A stretch of 64,000 bases of DNA from UBA4742 sp963734965. GTDB taxonomy: Bacteria; Actinomycetota; Acidimicrobiia; Acidimicrobiales; Acidimicrobilacustridaceae. The stretch covers positions 1,302,001 to 1,366,000 of the forward strand of contig CAVTJK010000003.1 of NCBI GenBank assembly GCA_963734965.1, in the 5' to 3' direction. The notes beneath the pieces were generated by a model. The model did not search any database. It saw only the letters and a list, made by a program, of their open reading frames with translations, and had not been told where the DNA came from. Made by a program: the position numbers and the translations under genes. Positions within the stretch are counted from its first letter, which is position 1, and the number at the start of each line of letters is the position of its first letter. This document shows positions 46,583 to 56,036 of this stretch, piece by piece.

Positions 46583-47723
46583 GCGCGACGACGTCCAACG
46601 CTCGCTGGTACACCGCTTCGATCTCGAGCTCGGAGCGCGCTGCGGCGAAGCGGGGAGCGGCCGCCCGCGCCCCCGCCCCGAGGCGGGCCCGAGCCGCGGG
46701 ATCGCCCGCCAAGGCCGAGATGGCCGCCGCCAGCTGATCGGGTCGGCGCGGCAGCACGAGTCGACCCGACTCGCCGTCGGCCACCGCCTCGGGCAGGCCG
46801 CCCACTCCGGTGGCCACCACCGGCACGCCGGCGGCTAGCGCCTCCATGACCGCGACCGGGATCCCCTCGTGGTGCGACGCCAGCACGAAGAGGTCGGCGG
46901 CGGCCGTGATGCGCGCCGCATCGGCGCGATAGCCGAGGATCTGCACGTCCGAGCCGAGGCCGAGCGCGGCGTGCTGGTCGCGCAGCTCGGCTTCGAGCGG
47001 ACCTTGCCCGACGATGACGAACCGGACCTTGGCCTCGCGGTCGGGCTGATCGATCACGCGTCGAGCGGCGGCGAGCAGGTCGGGGTACCCCTTCGGCGCC
47101 CGGAAGTTGGCGACCGTCACGGCCATGACCTCACCGGGACCGATCCCGAGCTCGGCCCGCACCTCATCGCGTGTCGAGCGCAGCTGGGCCACGGCCTCGA
47201 TGTCGATGCCGTGGACGATGACCTGGGTCCCGTCGCGCCAGCGCGGGGCCATCGATTCGCGCACCTCGGTCGACACCGCGATGGTCGCGTCGTTGAGCGC
47301 GAAGGTCGCGGCGTTGGCCCGCCGGGTGATCCGGTCGTGGGACGGCCAGCGGTTGTGCTCGGTGTAGACGAAGGCCGGTCGACTCGACGCGGGCAGCATG
47401 CGCACCACGACGCGCGCCTGGGCCGCGGGCGCCGGCGAGTGGGCGTGAACCACGTCGAACTGGCCACGGGCGAGCAGGCGCCGGAACCGGGCCAGCCAAC
47501 GGGGGTCGAGGGGCTGGGCCCCGTCGAGCAGGTGGGTGGCCACGCCCAGGTCCTCGAGGTCGGCGACCAGGTGGGTCTTCTGCGGGAGCAGGTAGGCGGC
47601 CTCGAACTCGACCCGGTCAGGATCGGCGACGCCGGCGTGGGTGACGAGCAGTCGTTCGGCGCCACCTGGACCGAGGCCCTTGGTGAGCCAGAGGACGCGG
47701 AGGGCTCTGGCGCCGCCGGGCAC
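46545..47723 (-). CDS. Family 4 glycosyltransferase
   Basis: 392 residues. LRVLWLTKGLGPGGAERLLV marks the N-terminal lobe, FVYTEHNRWPSHDRITRRAN the acceptor region, and VTVANFRAPKGYPDLLAAAR plus DLFVLASHHEGIPVAVMEAL (E-x7-E) the donor lobe. Ends in a short Arg-rich tail. Last gene of the minus-strand pair; the upstream PglF-like gene ends 11 bases before its start. Confidence 0.9.
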   Translation of the reverse strand: MPGGARALRVLWLTKGLGPGGAERLLVTHAGVADPDRVEFEAAYLLPQKTHLVADLEDLGVATHLLDGAQPLDPRWLARFRRLLARGQFDVVHAHSPAPAAQARVVVRMLPASSRPAFVYTEHNRWPSHDRITRRANAATFALNDATIAVSTEVRESMAPRWRDGTQVIVHGIDIEAVAQLRSTRDEVRAELGIGPGEVMAVTVANFRAPKGYPDLLAAARRVIDQPDREAKVRFVIVGQGPLEAELRDQHAALGLGSDVQILGYRADAARITAAADLFVLASHHEGIPVAVMEALAAGVPVVATGVGGLPEAVADGESGRLVLPRRPDQLAAAISALAGDPAARARLGAGARAAAPRFAAARSELEIEAVYQRALDVVALRSASGRARRRS

Positions 47724-47734
47724 CTAGGGCCGCA

Positions 47735-49709
47735 CTAGTGCGACGGGCCGGCGGCTGCAGGTCCGGATCGGCCGTAGGTGGTGGCGGTCGGTGCCGATCG
47801 CGTCGACGCCGTCATGCTGGCCTGGGCCCCGATCGTGACCAGTTGGCGCAGCTCGACGGTGAGGGCGGCGTCATCGAGGCGGCGGTGGCACACGGTGCTG
47901 ACCAGCGAGTAGGCGAGGGGAGGCACCGGCACCTGGGAGATCTGCGGGTGTGACGGCCGAGCGTCGACCTCGTCCGCGCCCAGCAGCACCTCGTGGAGCT
48001 TCTCGCCGGGGCGCAGACCCGTGTAGACGATCTCGATGCGGCCGCGGCGCCTGGGCGGCGAGGCGCTGAGCCACGTCGCTGATCTTGACCGGCTCGCCCA
48101 TGTCGAGCACGAGCGCCTCGCCCGGGCGCCCGACGGCGCCGGCCTGGATCACCAGCTGCACGGCCTCCTCGACGGTCATGAAGTACCGGGTGACCTCACG
48201 ATCGGTGACCGTGAGCGGACCGCCCGCCTCGAGCTGGGCGTGGAACGACATGAGCACGCTGCCCCGGCTGCCCAGAACGTTGCCGAACCGCACGCTCAGA
48301 TAGATGCCCGTGCTGTCGAGGGCGGCGGCGGCGGTGATCCGCTCGCAGATGCGCTTGGTGTAGCCGAGCACGCTGATCGGGTCGGCGGCCTTGTCGGTCG
48401 AGATGTTGACGAAGCGCTCGACCCCGACGGATCGGGCGGCGCTGATGACGTTCTGCGTGCCCTCGACGTTGGTCTTGACCGCCTCGTGGGGATGCATCTC
48501 GAGCAGGGGGAGGTGCTTGAGGGCGGCGGCGTGGAAGACGACCTGGGGCTGGTGCTCGTGGAACACCTCGATCATGCGGTCGGCGTCGCGGACGTCGGCG
48601 ACGACGAGGCTCCGGTCGTCGAGCATGGCCCGACCCTCGAGGCGCAGTTGCAGCGCGTGCAGGGCCGACTCGTCGCGATCGAGCACGACCAACGTGTCCG
48701 GCGCGAACCGGGCGATCTGATGGCACAGTTCGCTGCCGATCGAGCCTCCCGCCCCGGTGACCAGCACGCGCCGGCCCGTGAGGTAGCCGGCGATGGCGTC
48801 GACGTCGGTGTCGATGACATGGCGTCCGAGCAGGTCGGCCTCGGTCGGAGGCCGGATGTCGCTGACGCCGATGGCCCCGCCGAAGAGCTCGGTGATGGGC
48901 GGCAGCACCAGGACGTCGAGATCGGCGGCGGTGGCCAGATCGGACAGCTCGCGCAAGAGGTCCGAGCCGGCTCCGGGCATGGCCAGCACGACGGTGTCGG
49001 CGCGGAAGTCCGAGGCCGCCTGGTCGAGGGCGCGCCGGCCGCCGACGACCCGCACGCGATTGATGCGGAGGTTCCGCTTGGCCGGATCGTCGTCGATGAG
49101 GGCGACCGGGAGGTACGGGCTCTTCGGGTTGCGGAGCATGGCGGTGATGATCCCGATGCCACCCTCGCCCGCGCCGTAGACGAGGACGCGACGGACGTCC
49201 TCGCCGCTCGGGCGCATGCCCCGGTCGAGGATCATGCGCCAGGCGTAGCGCGGCGCGCTCATGAAGATCAGGGCCAGTAGGCCGCTGGCGATCGGCACGC
49301 TGGTCGGCATCAGTCGCGGGTGGCAGAGCTGGTTGACCAGCGCCAGCCCGACCGTCGTGATGGCCACGCTGGCGGCCAGGTGGGAGACCTCGTCGAGGGT
49401 GCCGAACCGCCAGCGGCCGAGGTACAGGCCCAGGGCGAGCCCGACGCCGGCCTGGAGGGCCAGGGCTACGAGGACGGCGAACAGCACCCGCCGCGAGTGG
49501 AAGTGGGTCCACCCGCTCGGATCGAAGGAATCGAAGCGCAGCACCATGGCCAGATAGAGGCCGAGAGCCCACGCCAACAGGTCGACGGAGAGCTGGAAGG
49601 GAAGCCGATACCGGACCAGGACGTGGCCCATCCGTCTGAACCCCGCGGACGGTTCCGCCTGGTCCGGTCGCTGCATGGCGTCGAGAGCTTTCTCTGGGTG
49701 TGCATCCAC
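47735..49709 (-). CDS. PglF/WbpM/CapD-like UDP-GlcNAc 4,6-dehydratase, one frameshift
   Basis: About 657 residues across two frames. Four or five N-terminal membrane helices (SVDLLAWALGLYLAMVL, VLFAVLVALALQAGVGLALG) and a CoA-binding-like region (VRRVLVYGAGEGGIGIITAM) precede the catalytic SDR domain: RVLVTGAGGSIGSELCHQIA binds NAD, and STDKAADPISVLGYTKRICE carries the T-D-K triad that replaces the usual tyrosine in PglF and WbpM. Frame breaks near 48050; a one-base shift restores RGRIEIVYTGLRPGEKLHEV. The product would be UDP-4-keto-6-deoxy-GlcNAc. First gene of the minus-strand pair; divergent from the DUF4012 gene. Confidence 0.9.
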
Positions 49710-49837
49710 CGACTAACCGGGTCGGCAGCGCTGCGGGGATGTTGAATGCTAGCGCGGGGCCTTCTGGCGACTGAGGATCGGGCGGGGGGTCGCGACCGGC
49801 CCCGCGGCGCCCTTCCGGGGCTGCCCCTGGGGCGACG

Positions 49838-52441
49838 ATGCCCGGCACTACGATCGGCCTGGTCAGGTCGAGCCCCCGGTCCCGGGTGGTCCCAGACGTC
49901 TCAGCACTCAGTCGAGGTTGTCCGCTGCCATCCCAGGAGACCCCCGCCAGCGGGGCGAGCGCCGTCCCCCCGAAGCCGCCTTCTGGTGGTGCCGGCGACG
50001 ATCTCGATCTCGGTCCGCTCCACGCCGCCCTGGCCGCCTCGCCGCGCCGGCGCCGGAGCCAGACCCTCCCGCCTGATCGGGCCCTGGCCGACGCCATCGG
50101 CGAGCCCACCGGCGCAGTCGTGCGGCCCCGGGCGCCGCGGCGCACGACGACACCGGAACGCCGCGTCGTGATCGCCATCGCCATCGCCACGGGGTTCTTG
50201 TCGCTACTGGCTCCGGTGGACCCGACCGGCCTGTTCCTCACCGACGCGCTCCTGCGTTTCGGTTTCGCCGTGGTCGTGACCCTGGCCGCGGCCCGCGCCC
50301 GACGGTCGACGTGGATCATCATGGCCGTCGGCGCCACGGTCCTGTCGAGCTCGGGCCTGTGGTTCGTGTCCGCGCTGCTGGCGCTGGCCGTGGCCGTCGC
50401 CGCCGTCTTCATGCCCCGACGGCGGTACATGGGCGCGGTCATCGCCGCCCTGGCCGTGCCGTCGCTCCTGCGGGCCGACTCGTTCGGGTTCACGGGCGCA
50501 TCCGCGCTGTGCGTGTGGGCGGTGACCATCCCGGTGCTCGTCTCGGGCTACCGCGTGGCGTCGAGGCGCTCGCAGGAGCGCATGCGCAAGATCGCGACGG
50601 GCGTCGTGCTGGCGGCGATGGTCGGGACGATCATCTTCGCCTTGGCGGTGTGGATCTCGTTCCACGACCTGTCGAGCGGTTCGAACTCGGCCAAGCGCGG
50701 CCTCGAGGCGTTGCGCCGGGGCAGCGGTCCCCAGGCCGCGCTCGAACTGGCCGACGCCTCGGACTCGCTCGATTCGGCCCACGACGTGTTGAGCGGTTGG
50801 TGGACCGCACCCGTTCACCTCGTGCCGTTCGTGTCCCAACAGCTCGAGGGGCTGTCGACGGCGTCGAGCCAAGGCCACGCCATCGCCCGTGCCGGCACCA
50901 CCGTCGCGGCCAAGGCCGACTACCACCAGTTGCGCTACCTCAAGGGCCAGATCAACCTCGAGCAGATCCGTCAGCTGCAACAGCCGCTGCGGAACATCAA
51001 CCGCGTCCTCGACCGGGCCGACGACCAGATCGACGACGTGACCTCGCCGTGGTTGGTGGGTCCGGTGCGCAGTGCCCTCGACACCTTCAGCGACGACATC
51101 CGCACGACCCGACCTCAGGCCCAGGTCGCCGAGCAGATCTCACTGGTCGCGCCAGGGATGCTCGGAGGCCACGGTGTTCGTCACTACTTCGTGGCCTTCA
51201 CGACCGAATCCGAGTCGCGCGGCCTCAACGGGTTCATGGGCAACTGGGCCGAGTTGACGGCGACGAACGGCCGCCTCGAGCTGACGCGATCCGACCGGGT
51301 CGATTCCCTGAACAAGGCCGGCGACGGTGACCTACGCGAGGTGCGATCGCCCGCCGACTACGTGTCGAACTTCGGCCGGTTCCAGGTGGGCAAGTACTTC
51401 CAGGACGTCACCTTGTCACCTGACCTGCCCGACGTCGCTCAGGTGATCAGCCAGCTCTACACCGGTGCATCGCCCAACATGGGCGGCGATCACATCGACG
51501 GCGTCCTCGTGGTCGATCCCTACGCCCTCCAGGCGCTGCTGAACTTCACCGGCCCGATCACCGTCGACGGCGCCCCCCAGCTCACCTCGGCCAACGCCGC
51601 CGCGGTGCTCGTGTCGGGCCAGTACACCGACTTCGCCCAGAACGCGAACCGGGTCGACTTCTTGGACCAGGCCTCACGTGAGACGTTCGACGAGCTGACC
51701 AAGGGCTCGATCCCCGGGCCCGACCAGATCGCGTCGGTGCTCGGACCGGCCGTCCGCGATCGCCACCTCATGTTCACGGCCTTCAACTCGTCCGAGCAGT
51801 CGCTGTTCAGACGGCTCGGGGCGACCGGGGCGTTCCCTCGGGCTCGGCCCGGGCGGGACTTCCTGGCGGTGACGGGACAGAACTCGGCCAACAACAAGAC
51901 CGACATCTGGATGCACCGAACCATCAGCTATCACGCCACCTACGACGCGAGCACCGGTCAGGTGCGCTCGGTGGCCACGATCAAGCTCGAGAACGACGCC
52001 CCGACCCAGGGCCTGCCCGAGGGGGTCATCGGCAGCAACGACCAGCGCCTGCCGCTCGGCACCAACCGGACCTTCCTCTCGGTGTACTCGCCGCTGCAGC
52101 TGACCGGATCGACCGTCGACGGCCATCGCGAGCCGTTCGAGACCGGTCTGGGCTTCGGATACCACGTCTACTCCCAGTATCTGACGGTCGCGCCGGGCCA
52201 GACGATGGTCGTGACCCTGGATCTGGCCGGGATCGTCGCCGGCGGGACGGACTACCGCCTGTCCATCGCCGTTCAGCCCATGGTCAACCCGGACCAGTTC
52301 GACGCTCAGATCGTCCCCGAGGGGGGTTGGGAGATCGGTTCGGCCCACCAGTTCTTCGCCGAGCTCGACGGCAGCCGGGCGGCTCTGGTCGAACAGCCGG
52401 GTCATCAGATCGACGCGGATGCCCAACTGCAGCGTAAGTAG
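49838..52441 (+). CDS. DUF4012 membrane protein of actinobacterial polysaccharide loci
   Basis: 867 residues; the ATG at 49838 is not certain, and the first 100 residues are Pro/Ser/Arg-rich. Several helices in residues 110-285 (VVIAIAIATGFLSLLAPVDP, ALLALAVAVAAVFMPRRRYM, GVVLAAMVGTIIFALAVWIS) precede a large outer domain. This has a DUF4012 core: YFVAFTTESESRGLNGFMGN, SDRVDSLNKAGDGDLREV, GVLVVDPYALQALLNFTGPI, and a late beta-rich region (YVAPGQTMVVTLDL-like VTVAPGQTMVVTLDLAG). DUF4012 proteins occur in actinobacterial exopolysaccharide and glycan loci; role unknown. The divergent dehydratase gene and the following LPXTG gene suggest a cell-surface function. Confidence 0.8.
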   Translation: MPGTTIGLVRSSPRSRVVPDVSALSRGCPLPSQETPASGASAVPPKPPSGGAGDDLDLGPLHAALAASPRRRRSQTLPPDRALADAIGEPTGAVVRPRAPRRTTTPERRVVIAIAIATGFLSLLAPVDPTGLFLTDALLRFGFAVVVTLAAARARRSTWIIMAVGATVLSSSGLWFVSALLALAVAVAAVFMPRRRYMGAVIAALAVPSLLRADSFGFTGASALCVWAVTIPVLVSGYRVASRRSQERMRKIATGVVLAAMVGTIIFALAVWISFHDLSSGSNSAKRGLEALRRGSGPQAALELADASDSLDSAHDVLSGWWTAPVHLVPFVSQQLEGLSTASSQGHAIARAGTTVAAKADYHQLRYLKGQINLEQIRQLQQPLRNINRVLDRADDQIDDVTSPWLVGPVRSALDTFSDDIRTTRPQAQVAEQISLVAPGMLGGHGVRHYFVAFTTESESRGLNGFMGNWAELTATNGRLELTRSDRVDSLNKAGDGDLREVRSPADYVSNFGRFQVGKYFQDVTLSPDLPDVAQVISQLYTGASPNMGGDHIDGVLVVDPYALQALLNFTGPITVDGAPQLTSANAAAVLVSGQYTDFAQNANRVDFLDQASRETFDELTKGSIPGPDQIASVLGPAVRDRHLMFTAFNSSEQSLFRRLGATGAFPRARPGRDFLAVTGQNSANNKTDIWMHRTISYHATYDASTGQVRSVATIKLENDAPTQGLPEGVIGSNDQRLPLGTNRTFLSVYSPLQLTGSTVDGHREPFETGLGFGYHVYSQYLTVAPGQTMVVTLDLAGIVAGGTDYRLSIAVQPMVNPDQFDAQIVPEGGWEIGSAHQFFAELDGSRAALVEQPGHQIDADAQLQRK

Positions 52442-52568
52442 GCCCTACGATGTCGGTTCAGGTCGTGCTTCAGTCTGGGTCGGGAATGGTCGACATACCA
52501 CGAGGAATGAGGCAGACTGTGTCCCAACCCCGAATCTGTACGGTCGCCACATGTGGCGGAGGAGTCCT

Positions 52569-53063
52569 GTGATCCGACGAATGCTCGTGCTCTGTGGCTG
52601 CTTGGTCGCCACCTTGGCCATGACAGGAGTCATGGCCACCGCGGCCTCGGCCCAGTACGTTCCGGGCCAGCCCGGGATCATCGTCGACCCCAGCACGGTG
52701 ACCGTCGGCGGCCAGGTCACGGTCGAGGGCTCGGGGTGCCCGGTGGGTGCCACCGTCACCATCAAGATCGGTGATGTGGTCGTGGGCACGGTCACCGCCG
52801 GCGACGACGGCAGCTTCATCCTGTCCAACATCACCTTGCCGCCGAGCATCGGTCCGGGTCAGTACACCGTCCACGCGCTGTGCGGCGATCTCGACCTGAC
52901 GGCCGTGCTGAGCGTCTCGGCGCTGGCCCCGACGAGCGTGCAGACCGCTCCGCTGCCGGTCACCGGTACCGACTCGGGGGCCTGGGTCAAGGTCGGCCTC
53001 TCCCTGATCGCAGTCGGCGGACTGCTCGTGCTGGCCACGCGTCGCCGGCGCGAACTGATCTAA
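52569..53063 (+). CDS. Secreted LPXTG-type (LPVTG) surface protein with one Ig-like domain
   Basis: 164 residues. GTG at 52569 is chosen because GGAGGAG (52558-52564) lies four bases before it; an ATG at 52551 lies upstream of that site. Sec signal peptide: RRMLVLCGCLVATLAMTG, ending ATAASAQ. The mature part is a beta-rich domain of about 90 residues (VDPSTVTVGGQVTVEGSGCP; VTIKIGDVVVGTVTAGDDGS). The C-terminus has LPVTG, a hydrophobic helix (VKVGLSLIAVGGLLVLA) and RRRREL, a typical sortase signal. No sortase gene is in the window. It should be covalently attached to peptidoglycan or displayed at the membrane. Confidence 0.8.
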   Translation: MIRRMLVLCGCLVATLAMTGVMATAASAQYVPGQPGIIVDPSTVTVGGQVTVEGSGCPVGATVTIKIGDVVVGTVTAGDDGSFILSNITLPPSIGPGQYTVHALCGDLDLTAVLSVSALAPTSVQTAPLPVTGTDSGAWVKVGLSLIAVGGLLVLATRRRRELI

Positions 53064-53736
53064 CGGCTCGGGGGACGATCCCCCACGGCCACCTACTACG
53101 AGATCCTCGGCGTCGGTTCCGACGCCAGCCACGACGAGGTCAAACGGGCCTATACGGCCGCCGCCCTGCAGTGGCACCCGGATCGCCAGGCCGACGGTTC
53201 CGACTCGGCGCGCGAGCTGGCCGACTGGCACATCCGCGAGGTCAACGCGGCGTGGGAGGTGCTGCGCAGCCCGGCGTCGCGCGCCCGGTACGACGACCAG
53301 CTCAAAGGCACGACCGCCTCGACCACGGCCGTCCGCCAGCGGTCGAGCGAGCGCCGCCCGCCGTCGTTCGCCGATCGGCTGGTCGATCCCCGGGCCGAGT
53401 CCATGGACTCGGTCCGGGCCGGGGCGGCGCCGGCGGGGCTGGCGATGGGCCCCGATGGTCGTCATCGGCGTGGTCTTCGTGCTGGTGCTGATCGTGACGG
53501 CCTACGCCGCCCACAAGCACGACCCGACCACCACGCCCGTGCAGGTGCAGACCGATCACTTCGCCGTGGGGAGCTGCGTGGCGGTCACCAGCGGTCCCAC
53601 CGCCCTCACGGTGCCCTGCGACCAACCCCACACAGGCGTCATCGCGGCCACGACGGACTATCCCCGCCCGTGTCCCAGCGGCACCGACGCCGTGGCCCTG
53701 GTCGACGAGCAGACCACGCTCTGCCTGACGCCCTGA
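53064..53736 (+). CDS. J-domain membrane protein with C-terminal cysteine-containing domain; no visible start codon and one frameshift
   Basis: An N-terminal J domain is clear (TYYEILGVGSDASHDEVKRA, then LQWHPDRQADG with HPD and VNAAWEVLRSPASRARYDDQ). After a basic linker, the frame changes near 53445 and the second frame gives one transmembrane helix (MVVIGVVFVLVLIVTAYAA) and an outer domain of about 75 residues with four cysteines (GSCVAV, VPCDQPHTG, RPCPSG, TLCLTP), resembling septum-formation-type domains. The frame opens right after TAA at 53061-53063 without any ATG, GTG or TTG before the J domain; an indel at CCCCC (about 53080), where ATGCCC would be expected, is likely. Role: possibly an Hsp70 recruiter at the membrane. 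Confidence 0.6.
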
Positions 53737-53752
53737 CCTTCCGCTCGAATCA

Positions 53753-53808
53753 TCGCGGCGGCAGATGACCACACCAGAGGTGGCGGTTTGCCGCCGCGAT
53801 GCGGGCGG
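53753..53808. repeat. Palindromic repeat, copy 1
   Basis: 56-base unit sharing all but one base with copy 2, whose start lies 72 bases further on. It contains perfect arms (ATCGCGGCGGC at 53752-53762, GCCGCCGCGAT at 53790-53800) around a 27-base core starting CAGATGACC when the last arm base is included. The core itself can pair (CCAC/GTGG). It lies between the J-domain gene and the amidase gene. Confidence 0.85.
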
Positions 53809-53824
53809 TTCGTCAGGCGTCCCG

Positions 53825-53880
53825 TCGCGGCGGCAGATGACCACACCAGAGGTGGTGGTTTGCCGCCGCGATGCGGGCGG
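53825..53880. repeat. Palindromic repeat, copy 2
   Basis: Second copy of the 56-base unit; one base differs (C to T at the position after GAGGTGG), which extends the inner pairing to ACCAC/GTGGT. Arms TCGCGGCGGC (53825-53834) and GCCGCCGCGA (53862-53871) are complementary over 10 bases. The unit ends 43 bases before the amidase ATG. Confidence 0.85.
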
Positions 53881-53923
53881 GCCGGGAGAGGGCGGGCGAG
53901 CGGGGCGGTCGTAGGCTCGGGCC

Positions 53924-55348
53924 ATGGATCTCCGGAGTCAGTCGCTGGTCGAGTGGGCGGGCATGGTGCAACGTCGTGAGGTGGCGGCTCGCGAGCTGGT
54001 CGGCGGAGCCCTCGAGCGCATCGAGGCGCTCAATCCCGGCCTGAACGCGTGGGCCGCGCTCGACGGCGAGGCCGCCCTCGCTGCGGCGGCGGCCGTCGAC
54101 GAACGGCTGGCCGCCGGCGACGAGGTGGGCCCGCTGGCCGGCATCCCGATCGGTGTGAAGGACCTGGAGGATGCCGCCGGCTTCACCACGGCCTACGGGT
54201 CGGCCCTGCGCGTGAAGGATCCGCCCGCGGCCGCCGACTCGGCCCTCGTGGCCCGCCTGCGCGCCGCGGGGTGTGTCGTGGTCGGCAAGACGACGACTCC
54301 CGAGCACGGCTTCATGGGCGACACGACCAGCCCTCACTACGGCCCGACGCGCAATCCGTGGAACCCCGAGCGTTCGCCCGGGGGCTCGTCGGGTGGGTCG
54401 GCGGCGGCCATCGCCTCGGGCATGGTGCCGTTGGCGACGGGCAGCGACGGTGGGGGATCGATCCGGATCCCGTCAGCGCTGTGTGGTCTGTCGGGGCTCA
54501 AGCTGTCCCAGGGTCGTATCCCGGCCGGCGGATCGCAGGCCCCCGGTTCGGGTCTGTTGTCGGTGAAGGGTCCGATGGTGCGCAAGGTGCGGGACCTGGC
54601 CTACGCCCTGGACGTCTGCGTCGGCCCGGATCCCCATGACCCGTTCTCGCTGCCGCGGACGCACGGGCCGTGGCCCGAGGCGCTCGGCGACCTGGGCGCG
54701 CCCAAGAAGGTGATCTGGGCGCCGACGTTGGGCGCGGAGGTCGACGCCGAGGTGGCGGCGGTCTGCGAGGCGGCGGTGCGGCGCCTCGAGGCCGAGGGCA
54801 CCGAGATCATCACCGTCGACTCGGTCTTCCGCACCGACCCCATCTACGACTGGTTCGTGATGTGGACGGCCTACCGCGACGAGGCGCAGGGCCATCTGCG
54901 GGACACGCCCGAATGGGATCTGGTCACGCCCGCGCTGCGCGACCAGATGGACTACGCCCGTGAGTCGGTCGGTGCGATCGAGCTGACCCGGGCCGTCAAC
55001 TCGCTCTACGCCCACAACGCGGACCTGGTCGCCCTCTTCGACCGGGCGCCGATCCTGCTCTGTCCGACGGTGGCCGGCCAGACCCCTCGTGTCGGCCACG
55101 AGGGCACGGTCAACGGGGTCGAGACCCCGTTCTGGGTCGGGTTCACGCCTCCGTTCAACCTGACCCGCAGCCCGGCCGGCTCGGTCTGCGCCGGGTTCAC
55201 GGCTGACGGCATGCCGGTCGGTCTGCAGATCGTCGGTCCCCAGCACGCCGACGTGGCCGTGCTCCGCACGATGGCCGTGGTGGAGGACCTGCTGGATCTC
55301 GATCCGCGGGCCCCAACGGAAGTGAGCCCGTCGGCCGGCCCGGGCTAG
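53924..55348 (+). CDS. Amidase signature family enzyme
   Basis: 474 residues. The Ser-cisSer-Lys triad is visible: lysine in IPIGVKDLEDAAGFTTAYGS, and the serines in RSPGGSSGGSAAAIASGMVP and GSDGGGSIRIPSALCGLSGL. Length and layout fit amidases that hydrolyse aliphatic or aryl amides; it could also be a GatA-like paralogue, but no gatB or gatC is nearby. No signal peptide is seen, so the enzyme is cytoplasmic. It stands alone before the tRNA-Val gene. Confidence 0.92.
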   Translation: MDLRSQSLVEWAGMVQRREVAARELVGGALERIEALNPGLNAWAALDGEAALAAAAAVDERLAAGDEVGPLAGIPIGVKDLEDAAGFTTAYGSALRVKDPPAAADSALVARLRAAGCVVVGKTTTPEHGFMGDTTSPHYGPTRNPWNPERSPGGSSGGSAAAIASGMVPLATGSDGGGSIRIPSALCGLSGLKLSQGRIPAGGSQAPGSGLLSVKGPMVRKVRDLAYALDVCVGPDPHDPFSLPRTHGPWPEALGDLGAPKKVIWAPTLGAEVDAEVAAVCEAAVRRLEAEGTEIITVDSVFRTDPIYDWFVMWTAYRDEAQGHLRDTPEWDLVTPALRDQMDYARESVGAIELTRAVNSLYAHNADLVALFDRAPILLCPTVAGQTPRVGHEGTVNGVETPFWVGFTPPFNLTRSPAGSVCAGFTADGMPVGLQIVGPQHADVAVLRTMAVVEDLLDLDPRAPTEVSPSAGPG

Positions 55349-55365
55349 AGTGCCCGTCGCATCGC

Positions 55366-55442
55366 GGGCGATTAGCTCAGCTGGTTAGAGCGCTGCCTTC
55401 ACACGGCAGAGGTCGGCAGTTCGAGTCTGCCATCGCCCACCA
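55366..55442 (+). tRNA. tRNA-Val (anticodon CAC)
   Basis: Full cloverleaf: acceptor arms GGGCGAT and ATCGCCC, D-arm GCTCAGCTGGTTAGAGC, anticodon stem CTGCC/GGCAG with loop TTCACAC (anticodon CAC, reading GUG), and T-arm GGCAGTTCGAGTCTGCC. The CCA end is encoded (55440-55442). It lies 18 bases after the amidase stop. Confidence 0.97.
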
Positions 55443-55454
55443 CACAGGTCCTGG

Positions 55455-55910
55455 TCAGATGCGGCGGCGTCGCTCACGGCGGCGCATCCCTGCCATCGAG
55501 ACCGGCGACAGAGGACGCCCGATCGGGTCGATGAAGAGCGTGCAGGCACCGCTCGCGGGAGGTGCCTGGCCCTCGAGGACATCGATGGTGTAGCTGATCG
55601 AGTCGACGTCGCCCCGGGGATCTCGCAGGACCATGACGCAGTCATCCGGCCGGTCGTGCCCGTTCTCGACGAAGGACAGCACGGCGTTCGGAGGGTCGGA
55701 CGCGAACGAGTCGCTGTCGGGAAGATCAGGTGACCAGAGGTCCATGAACTGCTCATTCGTCATGTGGCCGACGATCCGCTCGGGGCGGTCCGAGAAGTAG
55801 AGCGTTGTGGGGCTGATGCCGCTCAGGGTGAGCACACCGTCAGCGCTGGTGGAGGCCCGGGCCACCTGTACGAACATCTCCTCGACCAGCTGGGGTTCGG
55901 CGGCAGTCAT
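55455..55910 (-). CDS. Conserved hypothetical protein
   Basis: 151 residues from ATG at 55910, which follows GGGAGCGCCC; longer in-frame starts lack such a site. The sequence contains LTLSGISPTTLYFSDRPERI, VGHMTNEQFMDLWS, DSFASDPPNAVLSFVENG and LFIDPIGRPLSPVSMAGM, a pattern I recognise from uncharacterised proteins across proteobacteria and actinobacteria that share the YFSDRP and DPPNA motifs. No signal peptide or helix is seen. Function is unknown. The end of the gene lies 13 bases from the tRNA gene, on the opposite strand. Confidence 0.65.
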   Translation of the reverse strand: MTAAEPQLVEEMFVQVARASTSADGVLTLSGISPTTLYFSDRPERIVGHMTNEQFMDLWSPDLPDSDSFASDPPNAVLSFVENGHDRPDDCVMVLRDPRGDVDSISYTIDVLEGQAPPASGACTLFIDPIGRPLSPVSMAGMRRRERRRRI

Positions 55911-56036
55911 GGGCGCTCCCATCGGATGGGCGAGTTGAAATCGCGTGTCGGCGTCACCCTGCGAGCGTGTCACGTCCTGGTCGCTCCACGCATCGTCCAA
56001 ACCGGTCGATTGTCCGGCGCGGTGAGGGCTGAGGAC

